Part shown: in pieces, positions 7,148 through 16,861 of the stretch | Numbering within the stretch: position 1 is the stretch's first letter | Layout: each line of letters begins with the position of its first letter | Assembly (NCBI RefSeq): GCF_001468395.1 | Contig: NZ_LNSG01000004.1 | Location: 1 to 64,000 of the forward strand | Direction of reading: 5' to 3' | Length of the DNA: 64,000 nt | From: Sphingopyxis sp. H073 | GTDB lineage: Bacteria; Pseudomonadota; Alphaproteobacteria; Sphingomonadales; Sphingomonadaceae | Made by a program: the position numbers and the translations under genes | The notes under the pieces: model-generated | Databases searched by the model: none | What the model was told of the DNA's origin: nothing | Seen by the model: only the letters and a program-made list of their open reading frames with translations

Positions 7148-8059
7148 TCAGTCGGGCTTGGCCATCTCGTTGATGATGATCCTGCGTAGCCATTCGAGCG
7201 CCGGGTCGGCCTGCGCCGCCTGATGCCAGTAGAGGTAGGTTCCGCCCCGATCGACCGGCAGCGGCAGGTCGAGAAGTTGCATCGGCCACACCGCGTCGAG
7301 CACCTCGGCATGCGAGCGCGGCAGCGAATAGAGCATGTCGGATCCGGCGATGATCTGCCACGCGGTAATCGCATGTTGGCAGCGCACGGCTACCCGGCGG
7401 CCAAGCCCCATCCGCTCCAGCGCCATATCCTCGATCCCCGGGCCGTGCGGACGCGCCGTCGCGACGACATGATCGAGCGCCAGATAGGTATCGAGGTCGA
7501 TCGCGCCATCGACTCGGGGATGGCCCCTGCGTGCGACGACGACGAGCGGCTCCGTGCCGAGAAAGTGGCGGCACAGCCGCTCGTCGGTCGGAAGCGCAAC
7601 ATCGAGCGCGAGGTCGAGATCACCGTTCGCAAGCGCCGTCACCAGGTCGCGGCGGCGGAAGGTCACGCTGGCGAGCGCGACGTGCGGCGCATCATGCCGT
7701 ACGCGGCCAACCAGCGACGAGAAGCGCGGCATTTCGCCCGACAAGCGGACGCCGATGCGGAACTCGCGCGTCGACTGCACCGGATCGAAGGATGCCGCCG
7801 CATCGAGCGCCGCGTCGAGCCCGCGCAGCGCCTCGCGCACCGGCCCGGCGATCGCCCGCGCCGCGGGTGTCGGCACGAGCTTGTTACCCTGCCGTACGAA
7901 CAGCGGGTCGTCGAAGGCGTCGCGCAGCTTCGCGAGTGCATGGCTGATCGCGGGCTGTGACAGGTTGAGGTGGCGCGCGGCGGCCGATACGCCGCCTTTG
8001 GAATGGATCGCGTCGAATATCTGCAGCAGGTTAAGGTCGAAGCGTGCCAGCCGCCGCAT
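7148..8059 (-). CDS. LysR-family transcriptional regulator
   Basis: A 303-residue protein with the N-terminal winged helix (about residues 3-62: FDLNLLQIFDAIHSKGGVSAAARHLNLSQPAISHALAKLRDAFDDPLFVR) and a C-terminal periplasmic-binding-like effector domain. The frame extends to 8179, but the ATG at 8059 gives the family start (MRRLARFDLNLLQIFD) and overlaps the stop of the response-regulator gene by one base (TAATG). The gene is therefore translationally coupled to a redox two-component system, which is unusual for a LysR gene. Its nearest likely target is the downstream acyl-CoA dehydrogenase, preceded by a 17-bp palindrome. Confidence 0.88.
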   Translation of the reverse strand: MRRLARFDLNLLQIFDAIHSKGGVSAAARHLNLSQPAISHALAKLRDAFDDPLFVRQGNKLVPTPAARAIAGPVREALRGLDAALDAAASFDPVQSTREFRIGVRLSGEMPRFSSLVGRVRHDAPHVALASVTFRRRDLVTALANGDLDLALDVALPTDERLCRHFLGTEPLVVVARRGHPRVDGAIDLDTYLALDHVVATARPHGPGIEDMALERMGLGRRVAVRCQHAITAWQIIAGSDMLYSLPRSHAEVLDAVWPMQLLDLPLPVDRGGTYLYWHQAAQADPALEWLRRIIINEMAKPD

Positions 8060-8592
8060 TATTTCACCTGCCGTTTCTCGAGCTTCCGCGCCAATGTGCG
8101 ACGATGCATCCCCAGCCGCCGCGCGGCCTCCGAAATGTTGAAATTTGCTTCGACCAGCGTCTGATGGATATGTTCCCACTCGACGGTCTTGATCGACGAC
8201 GGCCTGGCATCGAGCGGCGCATCGACGTCGCCTTCCGCTCGGTCGAACGCCGCTTCGATATCGTCGGTGTTCGACGGCTTGGCGAGATAATAGGACGCCC
8301 CCAATTTGATCGCCTCGACCGCGGTCGCGATGCTGGCGAAGCCGGTCAGCACCACAATACGCATCGCGGGATCGACTGCGCGCAGCATCTGGACGCAGGC
8401 AAGCCCCGAAGCATTGCCGAGTTTCAGATCGACGACCGCAAAGCCCGGCTGCCAGTCGTCAAGCAACGCCGCCGCCGCCTCGGGACTCGACGCGACCCGC
8501 ACTGCATAGTCGCGCTTTTCGAACGAACGCTTCAGCGTCCGCGCGAAGACATCGTCATCCTCGACGATCAGCAGTTGCCGCCGGCCACTCAC
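8059..8592 (-). CDS. regA: RegA/PrrA/ActR-type response regulator
   Basis: A 177-residue two-domain regulator. The receiver domain occupies about residues 5-120, with acidic residues EDDD at 11-14, phospho-acceptor Asp55 in VVDLKLGNASG and Lys in YLAKPSNTDD. A linker and a Fis-type helix-turn-helix close the protein (NISEAARRLGMHRRTLARKLEKR). The C-terminal sequence is the hallmark of the RegA/PrrA/ActR family, which activates respiratory and redox genes when phosphorylated by the partner kinase. Its start overlaps the kinase stop by four bases (ATGA), and its stop overlaps the LysR start. Gene symbol by family membership; PrrA and ActR are synonyms. Confidence 0.92.
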   Translation of the reverse strand: MSGRRQLLIVEDDDVFARTLKRSFEKRDYAVRVASSPEAAAALLDDWQPGFAVVDLKLGNASGLACVQMLRAVDPAMRIVVLTGFASIATAVEAIKLGASYYLAKPSNTDDIEAAFDRAEGDVDAPLDARPSSIKTVEWEHIHQTLVEANFNISEAARRLGMHRRTLARKLEKRQVK

Positions 8593-9905
8593 ACCGCCTC
8601 TCCTTCGGCGGCGACCGCCGACAGCGGCAGGACCACGCGCACCACCGCGCCGCCGGCATCGCGGTTGGCGACGCTAGCGCTGCCGCCAAGCTTGCGCAGC
8701 ACATTGACGAGCAGGAACAGTCCCAGCCCGCCGCCCGGCCGCCCCTTGGTCGAGCTGTAGGGTTGGCCGAAGCGCTCGATCATCTCGTCGCTGAATCCCG
8801 GCCCGCGATCCGAAATCTCGATCACCGCCATGCCGCCGTCGCGCGACGCGGTGAGGGCGATCCATTCGGGCGAGACTTCGGAGGCATTGTCCAGCACGTT
8901 ACCGATCACCTGCCGCAAGGCAGGGTCCGAGATGATCGCGAGGTCGGCACCGAACAGGTCGTTGAATTCGACCGTCCCCGGCATTCGCCCCGCCCGCGCC
9001 TCCTCGACCAGGGCAGTCAGAAAGGCGCGCATCGTCGTGACCTGCGGCGCCTCGCCGCGTGCCTCGCCCGCCGACATCAATATGCCGCTGACGATCGCCT
9101 TGCAGCGCCGCACCGCCGCATCCATGTCGGCCAGATCCTGTTGCAAGTCGGTATCGCGGGCGATCGCCGGCGCCGTCTTCCAGTCACCGATCAGCACCGA
9201 CAAGGTCGACAGCGGGGTGCCGAGTTCATGCGCCGCGCCCGAGGCGAGCAATCCCATGCGCACGATATGGTCCTCCTCCACCGCGCGCTGGCGACTCGCG
9301 GCAAGCGCAGCGTCGCGCTCGCGCAAATTGCGGCTGATCCGCGTCACGAACGCGACGAGCAGCACCGCGATCAGAAGGAAGCAGACGAGGCTGCCTTTGA
9401 GGTAGAGCCCCATCGGATCGGCGGCATAGGGAGGGGGCAGCAGGAGCGGCGTCGGGTCGACCGCAAGCACCCCGATGGCCGCCAGTGCTGCGACGACAAT
9501 CGCCCACGACGATGCCGGGGTCAGCAACATCGCGCCGATCACGACCTGCAACAGGAACAGCGAGGCGAAGGGATTGGCCAGACCGCCGCTGTGATGGAGT
9601 TGCCAGCCAAGCGCGGCGACGTCGAAGAGCAGCACGGCCGTCAGTTCGGCGTTCGTCACCGCGCGCCCGCGGCGGAGCAGGGCGAGACTGGCGAAATTGA
9701 TCGCGATCAGGACAAGGACTGCAGCGAGCAGCGGCGCCCGCTGAAGCGAAATTCCCATCGGCCCGGTCACGATACCGATCGTCGCGAGTTGCCCGCCCAC
9801 GGCGAGCCAGCGGAGCTGGATCAGCAGCGCCATGTTGCGGCGGCCGGCATTCGCTTCGGCGGGGGCCTCGGCCGCCACGGTCGGCAGGGTTGCGGTACTG
9901 GTCAT
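8589..9905 (-). CDS. regB: RegB/PrrB/ActS-type redox-sensing histidine kinase
   Basis: About 438 residues from the ATG at 9905, which overlaps the SURF1 stop by one base (TGATG). There are six likely membrane segments in the first 190 residues. The loop GGLANPFASLFLLQ is the GGxxNPF redox/quinone-sensing box of RegB/PrrB kinases. The phospho-acceptor His is in AAHELGTPLSTLS. A Cys in VRRCKAIVSGIL is at the position of the family's redox-active cysteine. The ATPase core has the N box (NVLDNASEVS), G1 (DRGPGFS) and G2 (GGGLGLFL). Known homologues monitor the quinone pool and oxidase activity. Lying directly behind a quinol oxidase operon suggests feedback control of that operon. Confidence 0.92.
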   Translation of the reverse strand: MTSTATLPTVAAEAPAEANAGRRNMALLIQLRWLAVGGQLATIGIVTGPMGISLQRAPLLAAVLVLIAINFASLALLRRGRAVTNAELTAVLLFDVAALGWQLHHSGGLANPFASLFLLQVVIGAMLLTPASSWAIVVAALAAIGVLAVDPTPLLLPPPYAADPMGLYLKGSLVCFLLIAVLLVAFVTRISRNLRERDAALAASRQRAVEEDHIVRMGLLASGAAHELGTPLSTLSVLIGDWKTAPAIARDTDLQQDLADMDAAVRRCKAIVSGILMSAGEARGEAPQVTTMRAFLTALVEEARAGRMPGTVEFNDLFGADLAIISDPALRQVIGNVLDNASEVSPEWIALTASRDGGMAVIEISDRGPGFSDEMIERFGQPYSSTKGRPGGGLGLFLLVNVLRKLGGSASVANRDAGGAVVRVVLPLSAVAAEGEAV

Positions 9906-10606
9906 CAATCCCGGATACGCCACAGCCGCCACGCAAAAAAGAGGCTGAGCGCGCAAAGCGCGAACCATGTCAGCGCATAGACCAGGTGATTGTCGGGAAA
10001 GCCGACGATGGTGAGCCCGCCAACCGGGTAGCCGCCACGGTTGGGCGCGCCATCGGCATCGACGAAATAGGGCGCGGTCTCCCCAAGCCCCCTCGCCTTC
10101 GCGATCGCTGCAACGTCGCGCGAATACCAGCGGTTCGCGGCGGGATCGTTAGTGCGCAGGAAGGCGCCGCCCGGTTCGGTCACGCGGAGCAATCCGGTAA
10201 CCTCGACCTCGCCGGGCGGATTGCCAGTCGCTCGCGCCGCGGTTGCTTTGCGGTCCTTCGGCACAAAGCCGCGATTGACGAGCAAGGTGAAGTCCGGCGT
10301 CTCCAGTGGCGTCAGCACCCAATAGCCCGCACCGCGCTCCGTAACCGCCTGTACCAGGGTTTCGCGGTCGTGAAGGAAGCGCCCGGTTGCGCTCACGCGT
10401 CTGTAGGCGTCGTCCTTCGCATTGATCGTCGGCCATCGACCTGGACCGGGCGCCGCAACCGGCGGTGCATGAATGCGCGCATCGACCGCCGCGACAAGTT
10501 CATGCTTCCACGCCCGCCGTTCGACCTGCCAGATACCGAGCGCCGCGAGGCACGCCGCCGCAACCAGCGCCGCGGCGGCGAAGGCCGCCCGGCGGGGGCG
10601 CGTCAC
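9905..10606 (-). CDS. SURF1-family oxidase assembly protein
   Basis: About 233 residues starting at a GTG that overlaps the cyoD stop (GTGA). There is an N-terminal membrane segment (FAAAALVAAACLAALGIWQVERRAWK) with the conserved GxWQxxR motif. A periplasmic domain with LVNRGFVP follows, then a C-terminal segment near NHLVYALTWFALCALSLFFAW. SURF1 proteins help insert heme into subunit I of heme-copper oxidases. Position immediately after cyoD supports a role for this quinol oxidase. An ATG further upstream at 10666 would put the start deep inside cyoD and is unlikely. Confidence 0.88.
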   Translation of the reverse strand: MTRPRRAAFAAAALVAAACLAALGIWQVERRAWKHELVAAVDARIHAPPVAAPGPGRWPTINAKDDAYRRVSATGRFLHDRETLVQAVTERGAGYWVLTPLETPDFTLLVNRGFVPKDRKATAARATGNPPGEVEVTGLLRVTEPGGAFLRTNDPAANRWYSRDVAAIAKARGLGETAPYFVDADGAPNRGGYPVGGLTIVGFPDNHLVYALTWFALCALSLFFAWRLWRIRD

Positions 10607-10968
10607 GGCAATTGGCTCACATCGTGCGGCGGCATCATGTTGGTGTTGAGATGGTGCATCACCCACAGCGAGCCCGCGAGCATGATCACCACGACGATGA
10701 TCGTGAAGGTCAGCGAAGTGATCGACCAGCCGCCCTCGGCCTTCGGAGACATGTGGAGGAAATAGACCATATGAACGACGATCTGGATCGCCGCGAACGC
10801 CATGATGATCGCCGCGGTTGCTCCCGCCGAGAACGGCCGCTCCATCACCAGCCAGAAGGGAATGGCGGTCAGGATCACCGACAGGACGAAGCCGATCACA
10901 TAGTCGCGCATCGACGCGTGCGGCAGCTCGATCTCGTCATGACCGGCGGCGTGGGGATCGGCGCTCAT
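10603..10968 (-). CDS. cyoD: cytochrome o ubiquinol oxidase subunit IV
   Basis: A 121-residue protein from the ATG at 10968, overlapping the cyoC stop by four bases. It has three hydrophobic helices ([63 protein letters not shown]). The motif VHMVYFLHM is diagnostic of CyoD/COX4-type subunits. It is a small structural subunit of the inner-membrane bo-type oxidase. Longer N-terminal extension of the frame overlaps cyoC and is not used. Confidence 0.93.
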   Translation of the reverse strand: MSADPHAAGHDEIELPHASMRDYVIGFVLSVILTAIPFWLVMERPFSAGATAAIIMAFAAIQIVVHMVYFLHMSPKAEGGWSITSLTFTIIVVVIMLAGSLWVMHHLNTNMMPPHDVSQLP

Positions 10969-11591
10969 CGCAGCACTCCCATCAGATAGACAATGGTGAA
11001 GACGCCGATCCAGACGACGTCGAGGAAATGCCAGAACATGCTGAGGCACATCACGCGGCGCTTGTTCGCGGCGATCAGACCATGCTTGCCGAGCTGGACC
11101 ATCAGCACGACCAGCCAGACGATGCCGAAGGTGACGTGCAGCCCGTGCGTGCCGACCAAGGTGAAGAAGCTCGACAGGAAGGCGCTGCGCTGCGGCGTCG
11201 CGCCGATCTCGATCAGGTGATGGAACTCGTAAAGCTCGATGCCAAGGAACGCGAGGCCGAAGAGACCCGTGATCGCGAGCCAGAGCTGGACGCCCTTCAC
11301 CTTGCCCTGCTGCATCTGCAGCACCGCAAAGCCGTAGGTGATCGACGAGAAGAGCAGCATCGCGGTGTTGAGCGCGACGAGCGGCAGGTCGAACAGATCC
11401 TTCGGCGCCGGGCCGGCGGCATAATTGCCGCCGAGCACCGCGAAGCAGGCGAACAGGATCGCGAAGATGAGGCAGTCGCTCATCAGGTAGATCCAGAAGC
11501 CCAGCATCGTGCTGTGCCCCTCGGGATGGGCGTGCTCGTCGAGGTCGTAGAACCGGACAGAATCGCCCGCAGTGACGGTGTTTGCGCTCAT
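10965..11591 (-). CDS. cyoC: cytochrome o ubiquinol oxidase subunit III
   Basis: A 208-residue protein from the ATG at 11591 ([10 protein letters not shown]). It has five membrane helices, and the segments [44 protein letters not shown] and [19 protein letters not shown] are typical of subunit III. It stabilises the catalytic subunit. Four bases separate it from the cyoB stop, and it overlaps cyoD by four bases, so all are translated from one message. Confidence 0.94.
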   Translation of the reverse strand: MSANTVTAGDSVRFYDLDEHAHPEGHSTMLGFWIYLMSDCLIFAILFACFAVLGGNYAAGPAPKDLFDLPLVALNTAMLLFSSITYGFAVLQMQQGKVKGVQLWLAITGLFGLAFLGIELYEFHHLIEIGATPQRSAFLSSFFTLVGTHGLHVTFGIVWLVVLMVQLGKHGLIAANKRRVMCLSMFWHFLDVVWIGVFTIVYLMGVLR

Positions 11592-11595
11592 CGGA

Positions 11596-13602
11596 TCAGG
11601 CTCCGGCCGCCAGCTGGCGGGTGCGCGCCTCTTCGACTGCGGCGACCGTGGCCGCCGGAATGTCGAAGTCGCGCTTGTAATTGAAGGTGTGGAAAATCGC
11701 ATAGGCGATGGTCGCGGCGAAGCTGGCGATCACCAGCCACCAGATATGCCAGACCAGCGCAAAGCCCATCGCCAGGCAGAAACCGGCAAGGATGATCCCC
11801 GTCCCCGTATTGCTCGGCATATGAATATCGCGGAAGCCGCCGACCGGACGTTCGTGCCCGCGCGTCTTCATATCGTGCCACGCATCGAGATTGTGGATCA
11901 CCGGCGTGAAGGCGAAATTATAGTCGGGCGGCGGCGAACTGGTCGCCCATTCGAGCGTCCGGCCGTGCCAGGGATCGCCGCTGTCGTCGGCCAGTTCCTT
12001 GCGCTTCCAGATGCTCACGCCGAACTGGATCAGCATCGCGGCGATTCCGCAGGCAATCACCCCCGCACCGATCGCGGCAATGACGAACCATATCTGGAGA
12101 CCCGGGTCGTCGAATACGCGCATCCGCCGCGTCACACCCATCAGGCCGAGGATATAGAGCGGCATGAAAGCGAGCCAGAAACCGACCACCCAGCACCAGA
12201 AGCTGACCTTGCCCCAGAAGACGTTCAGCTTGAACCCGAAGGCCTTCGGCCACCAATAGTTGATCGCCGCGAATAGTCCGAACAGCACGCCGCCGATAAT
12301 CACGTTGTGGAAATGCGCAATGAGGAACAGCGAATTGTGCAGCACGAAGTCGGCGGGCGGGACAGCGAGCAGCACGCCGGTCATGCCGCCGACGACGAAG
12401 GTCAGCATGAAGGCGATCGTCCACATCATCGGCAGTTCGAAGCGGATGCGGCCGCGGTACATGGTGAAAAGCCAGTTGAAGAGCTTCGCGCCCGTCGGGA
12501 TCGAGATCACCATCGTCGTGATGCCGAAGAAGCTGTTGACGCTGGCGCCCGACCCCATGGTGAAAAAATGGTGCAGCCAGACGAGGTAGGACAGGATGGT
12601 GATGCACACGGTCGCATAGACCATCGACGTGTAGCCGAAGAGCTTCTTGCCCGAGAAGGTCGAGGTGACTTCGCTGAACACGCCGAACAGCGGCAGGATC
12701 AGGATATAGACCTCGGGGTGTCCCCAGATCCAGATCAGGTTCACATACATCATCGGCGAGCCGCCGAGATCGTTGGTGAAGAAGTTCGTGCCCGCATAGC
12801 GGTCGAGGCTGAGCAGCGCGAGCGTCGCGGTCAGGATCGGGAAGCTCGCAACGATCAGGATGTTCGAACAGAGCGAGGTCCAGGTAAAGACCGGCATCTT
12901 CATCAGGCCCATGCCCGGCGCGCGCAGCTTCAGGATCGTCACGATCAGGTTGATGCCCGACAAGGTCGTACCGACCCCCGCTATCTGAAGCCCCCAGATA
13001 TAATAATCGACCCCGACATTGGGGCTGTAGGCGATCCCCGACAACGGCGGATAGGCGAGCCAGCCGGTCTGCGCATATTCGCCGACGAACAGCGAGACCA
13101 TCGTCAGCGCGGCGCCCGCGGCGGTCATCCAGAAGCTGAAATTGTTGAGGAACGGAAAGCTGACGTCGCGCGCGCCGATCTGCAGCGGGACGATATAGTT
13201 CATCAGGCCCGTAATGAACGGCATCGCCACGAAGAAGATCATGATCACGCCGTGCGCGGTGAACACCTGGTCATAATGGTGGGCGGGCAGATAGCCTTCG
13301 GACCCGCCGAACGCCATCGCCTGCTGCAGGCGCATCATGATCGCGTCGGCGAAACCGCGCAGGAACATGATAAGGCCAAGGATCATGTACATGATCCCGA
13401 TGCGCTTGTGGTCGACGGTGGTGAACCAGTCCTTCCACAAATAGCCCCACAGGCGATATCGGGTGATCAGGCCTAGGACGACGAGGCCGCCGACGGCGAC
13501 GCCGAGGAAGGTAAAGATCAGGATCGGTTCGTGCAGCGGCAGCGCCGCGAGCGACAGCTTGCCGAAGACGGGATCGGTCGGGGGAAGCGGAGGCGGGGTC
13601 AT
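11596..13602 (-). CDS. cyoB: cytochrome o ubiquinol oxidase subunit I (catalytic)
   Basis: The 668-residue catalytic subunit with about 14 membrane helices. The heme-copper signature is complete. It has [20 protein letters not shown] (low-spin heme ligand region), [13 protein letters not shown] (copper ligand His and the cross-linking Tyr), WLHHFF (two copper ligands) and [10 protein letters not shown] (high-spin and low-spin heme ligands). It reduces oxygen to water and pumps protons. The start [18 protein letters not shown] is at 13602; upstream in-frame sequence overlaps cyoA. Heme O synthase (cyoE) is absent from this operon and must be elsewhere. Confidence 0.96.
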   Translation of the reverse strand: MTPPPLPPTDPVFGKLSLAALPLHEPILIFTFLGVAVGGLVVLGLITRYRLWGYLWKDWFTTVDHKRIGIMYMILGLIMFLRGFADAIMMRLQQAMAFGGSEGYLPAHHYDQVFTAHGVIMIFFVAMPFITGLMNYIVPLQIGARDVSFPFLNNFSFWMTAAGAALTMVSLFVGEYAQTGWLAYPPLSGIAYSPNVGVDYYIWGLQIAGVGTTLSGINLIVTILKLRAPGMGLMKMPVFTWTSLCSNILIVASFPILTATLALLSLDRYAGTNFFTNDLGGSPMMYVNLIWIWGHPEVYILILPLFGVFSEVTSTFSGKKLFGYTSMVYATVCITILSYLVWLHHFFTMGSGASVNSFFGITTMVISIPTGAKLFNWLFTMYRGRIRFELPMMWTIAFMLTFVVGGMTGVLLAVPPADFVLHNSLFLIAHFHNVIIGGVLFGLFAAINYWWPKAFGFKLNVFWGKVSFWCWVVGFWLAFMPLYILGLMGVTRRMRVFDDPGLQIWFVIAAIGAGVIACGIAAMLIQFGVSIWKRKELADDSGDPWHGRTLEWATSSPPPDYNFAFTPVIHNLDAWHDMKTRGHERPVGGFRDIHMPSNTGTGIILAGFCLAMGFALVWHIWWLVIASFAATIAYAIFHTFNYKRDFDIPAATVAAVEEARTRQLAAGA

Positions 13603-13619
13603 GACAATCTTGGCTGCCT

Positions 13620-14795
13620 TCAGGACATCGGTCGGGGGGTAGATGCGTTGAGCGCCGTGCGCTCGGCTTCGCCGGGGCGCGAAAGCCCCTCGCCCTTCAG
13701 CGGCGCGGGGTTCACCGGCCTGGCGTCGGGGCGGTCGGCCGACTTCATCTGCTGGCTGCACAGCGCCGCGACATAGCGCACGCTCCAGCCCGCGAGGTTG
13801 CCGGTGCCGCGCGCGGCAAACTTGTCATAGGCGACCGACCGGACATTCTGGATGCCCGCAATGCCCGCGCCGCCCCGGGCGTCGATCGCCATCATGTCGT
13901 GCATGCACATCTTGCCCGGTTCGACGCACATGTTGACCACCGCGTCGAAAAGCTGCGGGTCGACGGTGGCGAAATGGCGCACCGGCTCCTTCTCGCTGGG
14001 CACTTCGAGCTTGAGATAGGTCGCGCGATCAAGGCCGCCATCGGTCGACGCCTTGGCATCGGCGACCCATTTGTCGAAATCGGCGGCCGGCAGGCTCTTC
14101 ACTGCGAAGCGCATATGCGAGAAGCCCGCGCCCGAATAATTGGCGGAAAAGCCTTCATACTCGCCGGTCTTGTCGAAAATTCCGTGCAGCTTCGTTTCCA
14201 TGCCCGGCATGGCATAGATCTGCCCCGCGAGCGCCGGGATGTAGAAGCTGTTCATCACCGACGAGGCCGAGATGCGGAAGCGCACCGGGCGATTGACCGG
14301 CAGCGCCAATTCGTTGACCGTCGCGACGCCCTGTTCAGGGTAGATGAATAGCCATTTCCAGTCGAGCGCGACGACATTGACGTCGAGCGGCTTGGCGTCG
14401 GCCGCAACGACCTGTTCGGGCGTCGTCGCAAGCGGGCGATAGGGGTCGAGCAGGTGCGTCGCGACCCAGGTCAGCGCCCCGAGGCAGATGATGATCAGCA
14501 GCGGCGCCGACCAGATGACCAGCTCGAGCTGGGTCGAATGGTCCCAGTCGGGCTTGTAGGTCGCCTCCTTGTTGTTCGCCCGGTAGCGCCACGCGAAAAA
14601 GATCGTCAGGGCCATGACCGGAACGATGATCAGCAGCATCAGCACGGTCGAAATGACGATCAGATTGCCTTGCTGGCGCGCGATGTCGCCCGCGGGGTCA
14701 ATGACGACCAGACCGCAGCCCGAGAGCAGCGGCAGCGCGGCGAGCGGCGAAAACCGAAGTATCCTGGCGAAGAAACGAGGGAGATTGCTTGGCAT
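13620..14795 (-). CDS. cyoA: cytochrome o ubiquinol oxidase subunit II
   Basis: A 391-residue lipoprotein: signal peptide with lipobox LLSGC (Cys27), two membrane helices ([21 protein letters not shown] and [21 protein letters not shown]), then a periplasmic cupredoxin domain. The CuA site of cytochrome c oxidases is missing: where Cys-rich ligands would be there is [15 protein letters not shown]. This marks a quinol oxidase rather than a cytochrome c oxidase. The tail (about residues 320-391) is proline- and charge-rich and longer than in Escherichia coli. First gene of the cyoABCD-SURF1-regBA-lysR run. Its upstream region holds a 13-bp palindrome. Confidence 0.94.
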   Translation of the reverse strand: MPSNLPRFFARILRFSPLAALPLLSGCGLVVIDPAGDIARQQGNLIVISTVLMLLIIVPVMALTIFFAWRYRANNKEATYKPDWDHSTQLELVIWSAPLLIIICLGALTWVATHLLDPYRPLATTPEQVVAADAKPLDVNVVALDWKWLFIYPEQGVATVNELALPVNRPVRFRISASSVMNSFYIPALAGQIYAMPGMETKLHGIFDKTGEYEGFSANYSGAGFSHMRFAVKSLPAADFDKWVADAKASTDGGLDRATYLKLEVPSEKEPVRHFATVDPQLFDAVVNMCVEPGKMCMHDMMAIDARGGAGIAGIQNVRSVAYDKFAARGTGNLAGWSVRYVAALCSQQMKSADRPDARPVNPAPLKGEGLSRPGEAERTALNASTPRPMS

Positions 14796-14832
14796 GACGC
14801 GCGCCTAGGCCTCCTTTGTTGCACTGCACATA

Positions 14833-14845
14833 GGACATTTTGTCC
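14833..14845. promoter_or_regulatory. 13-bp perfect palindrome between cyoA and the MFS gene
   Basis: GGACATTTTGTCC consists of two perfect 5-base arms around TTT. It lies 38 bp upstream of cyoA and 105 bp upstream of the divergent transporter, a normal place for an operator serving the cyo promoter. I cannot assign a regulator; it does not match an FNR box. Confidence 0.4.
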
Positions 14846-14950
14846 AATCCCGCGAGCGCCGATCATCGCGCAGGGGCAATTTCATAACGGGCGCTTTTGC
14901 CCTATGATCGACTCGCGCCGCAAACCGGCGCCAGCAGCAGGACGCCAACT

Positions 14951-16279
14951 ATGTCTGCCGAAACCGCGCCTTCGACGACCCCGGCCGAACGCGATGCCCG
15001 CGCGCTTCACACCGACGGCCATCCGATTTCTCCGGCCGAAATCGCTATCGGCGTCATCATAGGCCGAACGTCGGAATTTTTCGACTTTTTCGTTTATGCG
15101 ATCGCGTCGGTTCTGGTGTTTCCCAAGCTGGTGTTCCCGCATCTCGACCCGCTGGAAGGCACGCTCTGGTCGTTCGCGATCTTCTCGCTCGCCTTCCTGG
15201 CGCGGCCGGTCGGCACCTTCATCTTTTCGTGGATCGACCGGACTTATGGCCGCGGCGCCAAGCTGACGATCGCGCTTTTCCTGCTCGGCGGGTCGACCGC
15301 AGCGATCGCTTTCGTGCCGAGCTATCATTCGGCAGGCATCGGCGCGGCGCTGCTGCTCGCGCTCTTCCGCATGGGTCAGGGCGTCGCGCTCGGCGGGTCG
15401 TGGGACGGCCTCGCCTCGCTGCTCGCGGTCAACGCGCCCGAGGGCAAGCGCGGCTGGTACGCAATGATCCCGCAATTGGGCGCGCCGCTCGGCCTGATCG
15501 TCGCCAGCCTGCTTTTCATGTTCCTGATCGCCGCCCTGCCTGCCGAGGATTTCCTCGACTGGGGCTGGCGCTATCCCTTCTTCGTCGCCTTCGCGATCAA
15601 CGTCGTCGCGCTGTTCGCGCGGCTGCGCATCGTCGTGACGCCCGAATATGCCGAACTCTTTGAAGATCGCGAACTCGAACCCGCGACGATCACCGACACG
15701 GTGAGATCCGAATGGCGCGTCATCGCGGTGGGCGCCTTCGCCCCGCTCGCCAGCTTCGCGATGTTCCATATGGTGACGGTGTTCCCGCTGTCGTGGGTCT
15801 TCTTGTTCACCGAGGAAACGCCGATCCGCTTCCTGATGATCGAGGCGATCGCGGCGGTGGTCGGCGTGCTGTCGATCATCGCCTCGGGCTATCTCGCCGA
15901 CCGTATTGGCCGCCGCACGCTTCTGGGCGGCACGGCGGCGGCGATCGCGGCGTTCAGCGGGTTCGCACCGCAACTCCTGGCGGCGGGCGAGGCCGGCGAA
16001 GCGGCATTCATGATCCTCGGCTTCCTGATCCTCGGCCTGTCGTTCGGCCAGTCGTCGGGGGCGCTGTCGTCGAATTTCTCGCCGCGCCATCGCTATACGG
16101 GTTCGTCGCTGACCTCGGACCTCGCCTGGCTGTTCGGCGCGGGCTTCGCGCCGATGGTCGCGCTGTGGTTGTCGAGCGAGTTTGGCCTGCTTGCGGCAGG
16201 CGGCTATCTGCTCTCCGGCGCCATCGGCACGCTCGTCGCGCTGTGGCTCAACCGCGAACTGGCGCGCACGATTGACTGA
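14951..16279 (+). CDS. MFS transporter, metabolite:H+ symporter type
   Basis: A 442-residue permease with about 12 membrane helices. The start region IAIGVIIGRTSEFFDFFVYAIASVLVFPKLVFP and the motif RPVGTFIFSWIDRTYGRGAKL (loop 2-3 signature of the family) place it in the metabolite:H+ symporter group. A second conserved loop GYLADRIGRRTLLGG is in the middle. The ATG at 14951 (MSAETAP) is chosen; the frame is open to 14897. It probably takes up a small organic acid or related solute. It is divergent from cyoA and overlaps the start of the MobA-like gene. Confidence 0.85.
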   Translation: MSAETAPSTTPAERDARALHTDGHPISPAEIAIGVIIGRTSEFFDFFVYAIASVLVFPKLVFPHLDPLEGTLWSFAIFSLAFLARPVGTFIFSWIDRTYGRGAKLTIALFLLGGSTAAIAFVPSYHSAGIGAALLLALFRMGQGVALGGSWDGLASLLAVNAPEGKRGWYAMIPQLGAPLGLIVASLLFMFLIAALPAEDFLDWGWRYPFFVAFAINVVALFARLRIVVTPEYAELFEDRELEPATITDTVRSEWRVIAVGAFAPLASFAMFHMVTVFPLSWVFLFTEETPIRFLMIEAIAAVVGVLSIIASGYLADRIGRRTLLGGTAAAIAAFSGFAPQLLAAGEAGEAAFMILGFLILGLSFGQSSGALSSNFSPRHRYTGSSLTSDLAWLFGAGFAPMVALWLSSEFGLLAAGGYLLSGAIGTLVALWLNRELARTID

Positions 16280-16820
16280 CGGGCCCAAGACACGAACCGC
16301 CGGCGTCGTCCTCGCCGGCGGCCGGTCGGAACGCTTCGGCAGCGACAAGGCGGCGGCGCTGTGGCGCGGACGCTCGCTCGTCGACTGGTCGGTCGCGGCG
16401 TTGGCGCCTTACTGCGATATCATCTTCATTTCGGGACGCGATCATCCCGCGCACGTCCGCGTGCCCGACCGGCCGGAACCCGGCCTCGGCCCGCTGGGCG
16501 GCCTTGCCGGAGCGTTGTTCGCGGCGCAGGAACGGGGCTGCGACCGCATCCTGTCGCTTCCTTGCGACACCCCCGAAATACCGGCAGGATTGCTCGACAG
16601 GCTCTGCGCGCAGGATAAGGCCGCATATGTCGATTCCTGCCCCGTGATCGGCATCTGGCCGGTCGCCGACGCTGCGCGGCTCGAAGGCTGGCTGGCGTCC
16701 GGGAAGCCGCGTGCAATGCGCGCCTGGACCGATGAAATCGGCGCCATCCCCGTCTCCGCAGGCGGTCGGATCGTCAACGTCAACCGCCCCGCCGATCTCG
16801 CGCATCTCGATCGCGGCTGA
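16272..16820 (+). CDS. mobA: molybdenum cofactor guanylyltransferase (MobA-like)
   Basis: A 182-residue nucleotidyltransferase. The N-terminal motif AGVVLAGGRSERFGSDKA is the NTP-binding signature of MobA. It is followed by GPLGGLAGALFAA, a DCDxP-like segment (LPCDTPEIP) and the C-terminal IVNVNRPADL. It would attach GMP to molybdopterin to make the bis-MGD cofactor. The likely start is a TTG at 16272 that overlaps the transporter stop by eight bases; no ATG fits in this frame close to the motif. The 182 residues are close to the usual length. Confidence 0.82.
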   Translation: MTDGPKTRTAGVVLAGGRSERFGSDKAAALWRGRSLVDWSVAALAPYCDIIFISGRDHPAHVRVPDRPEPGLGPLGGLAGALFAAQERGCDRILSLPCDTPEIPAGLLDRLCAQDKAAYVDSCPVIGIWPVADAARLEGWLASGKPRAMRAWTDEIGAIPVSAGGRIVNVNRPADLAHLDRG

Positions 16821-16861
16821 CCGGTTGCCAAGCCTGCAGGCGCCCGATAGGGGCTGGTGCA

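Noticed and set aside
14882-16348. 488-codon minus-strand open frame
   Set aside because: It is antisense to the MFS transporter and rich in Arg, Glu and Gln without any recognisable domain.
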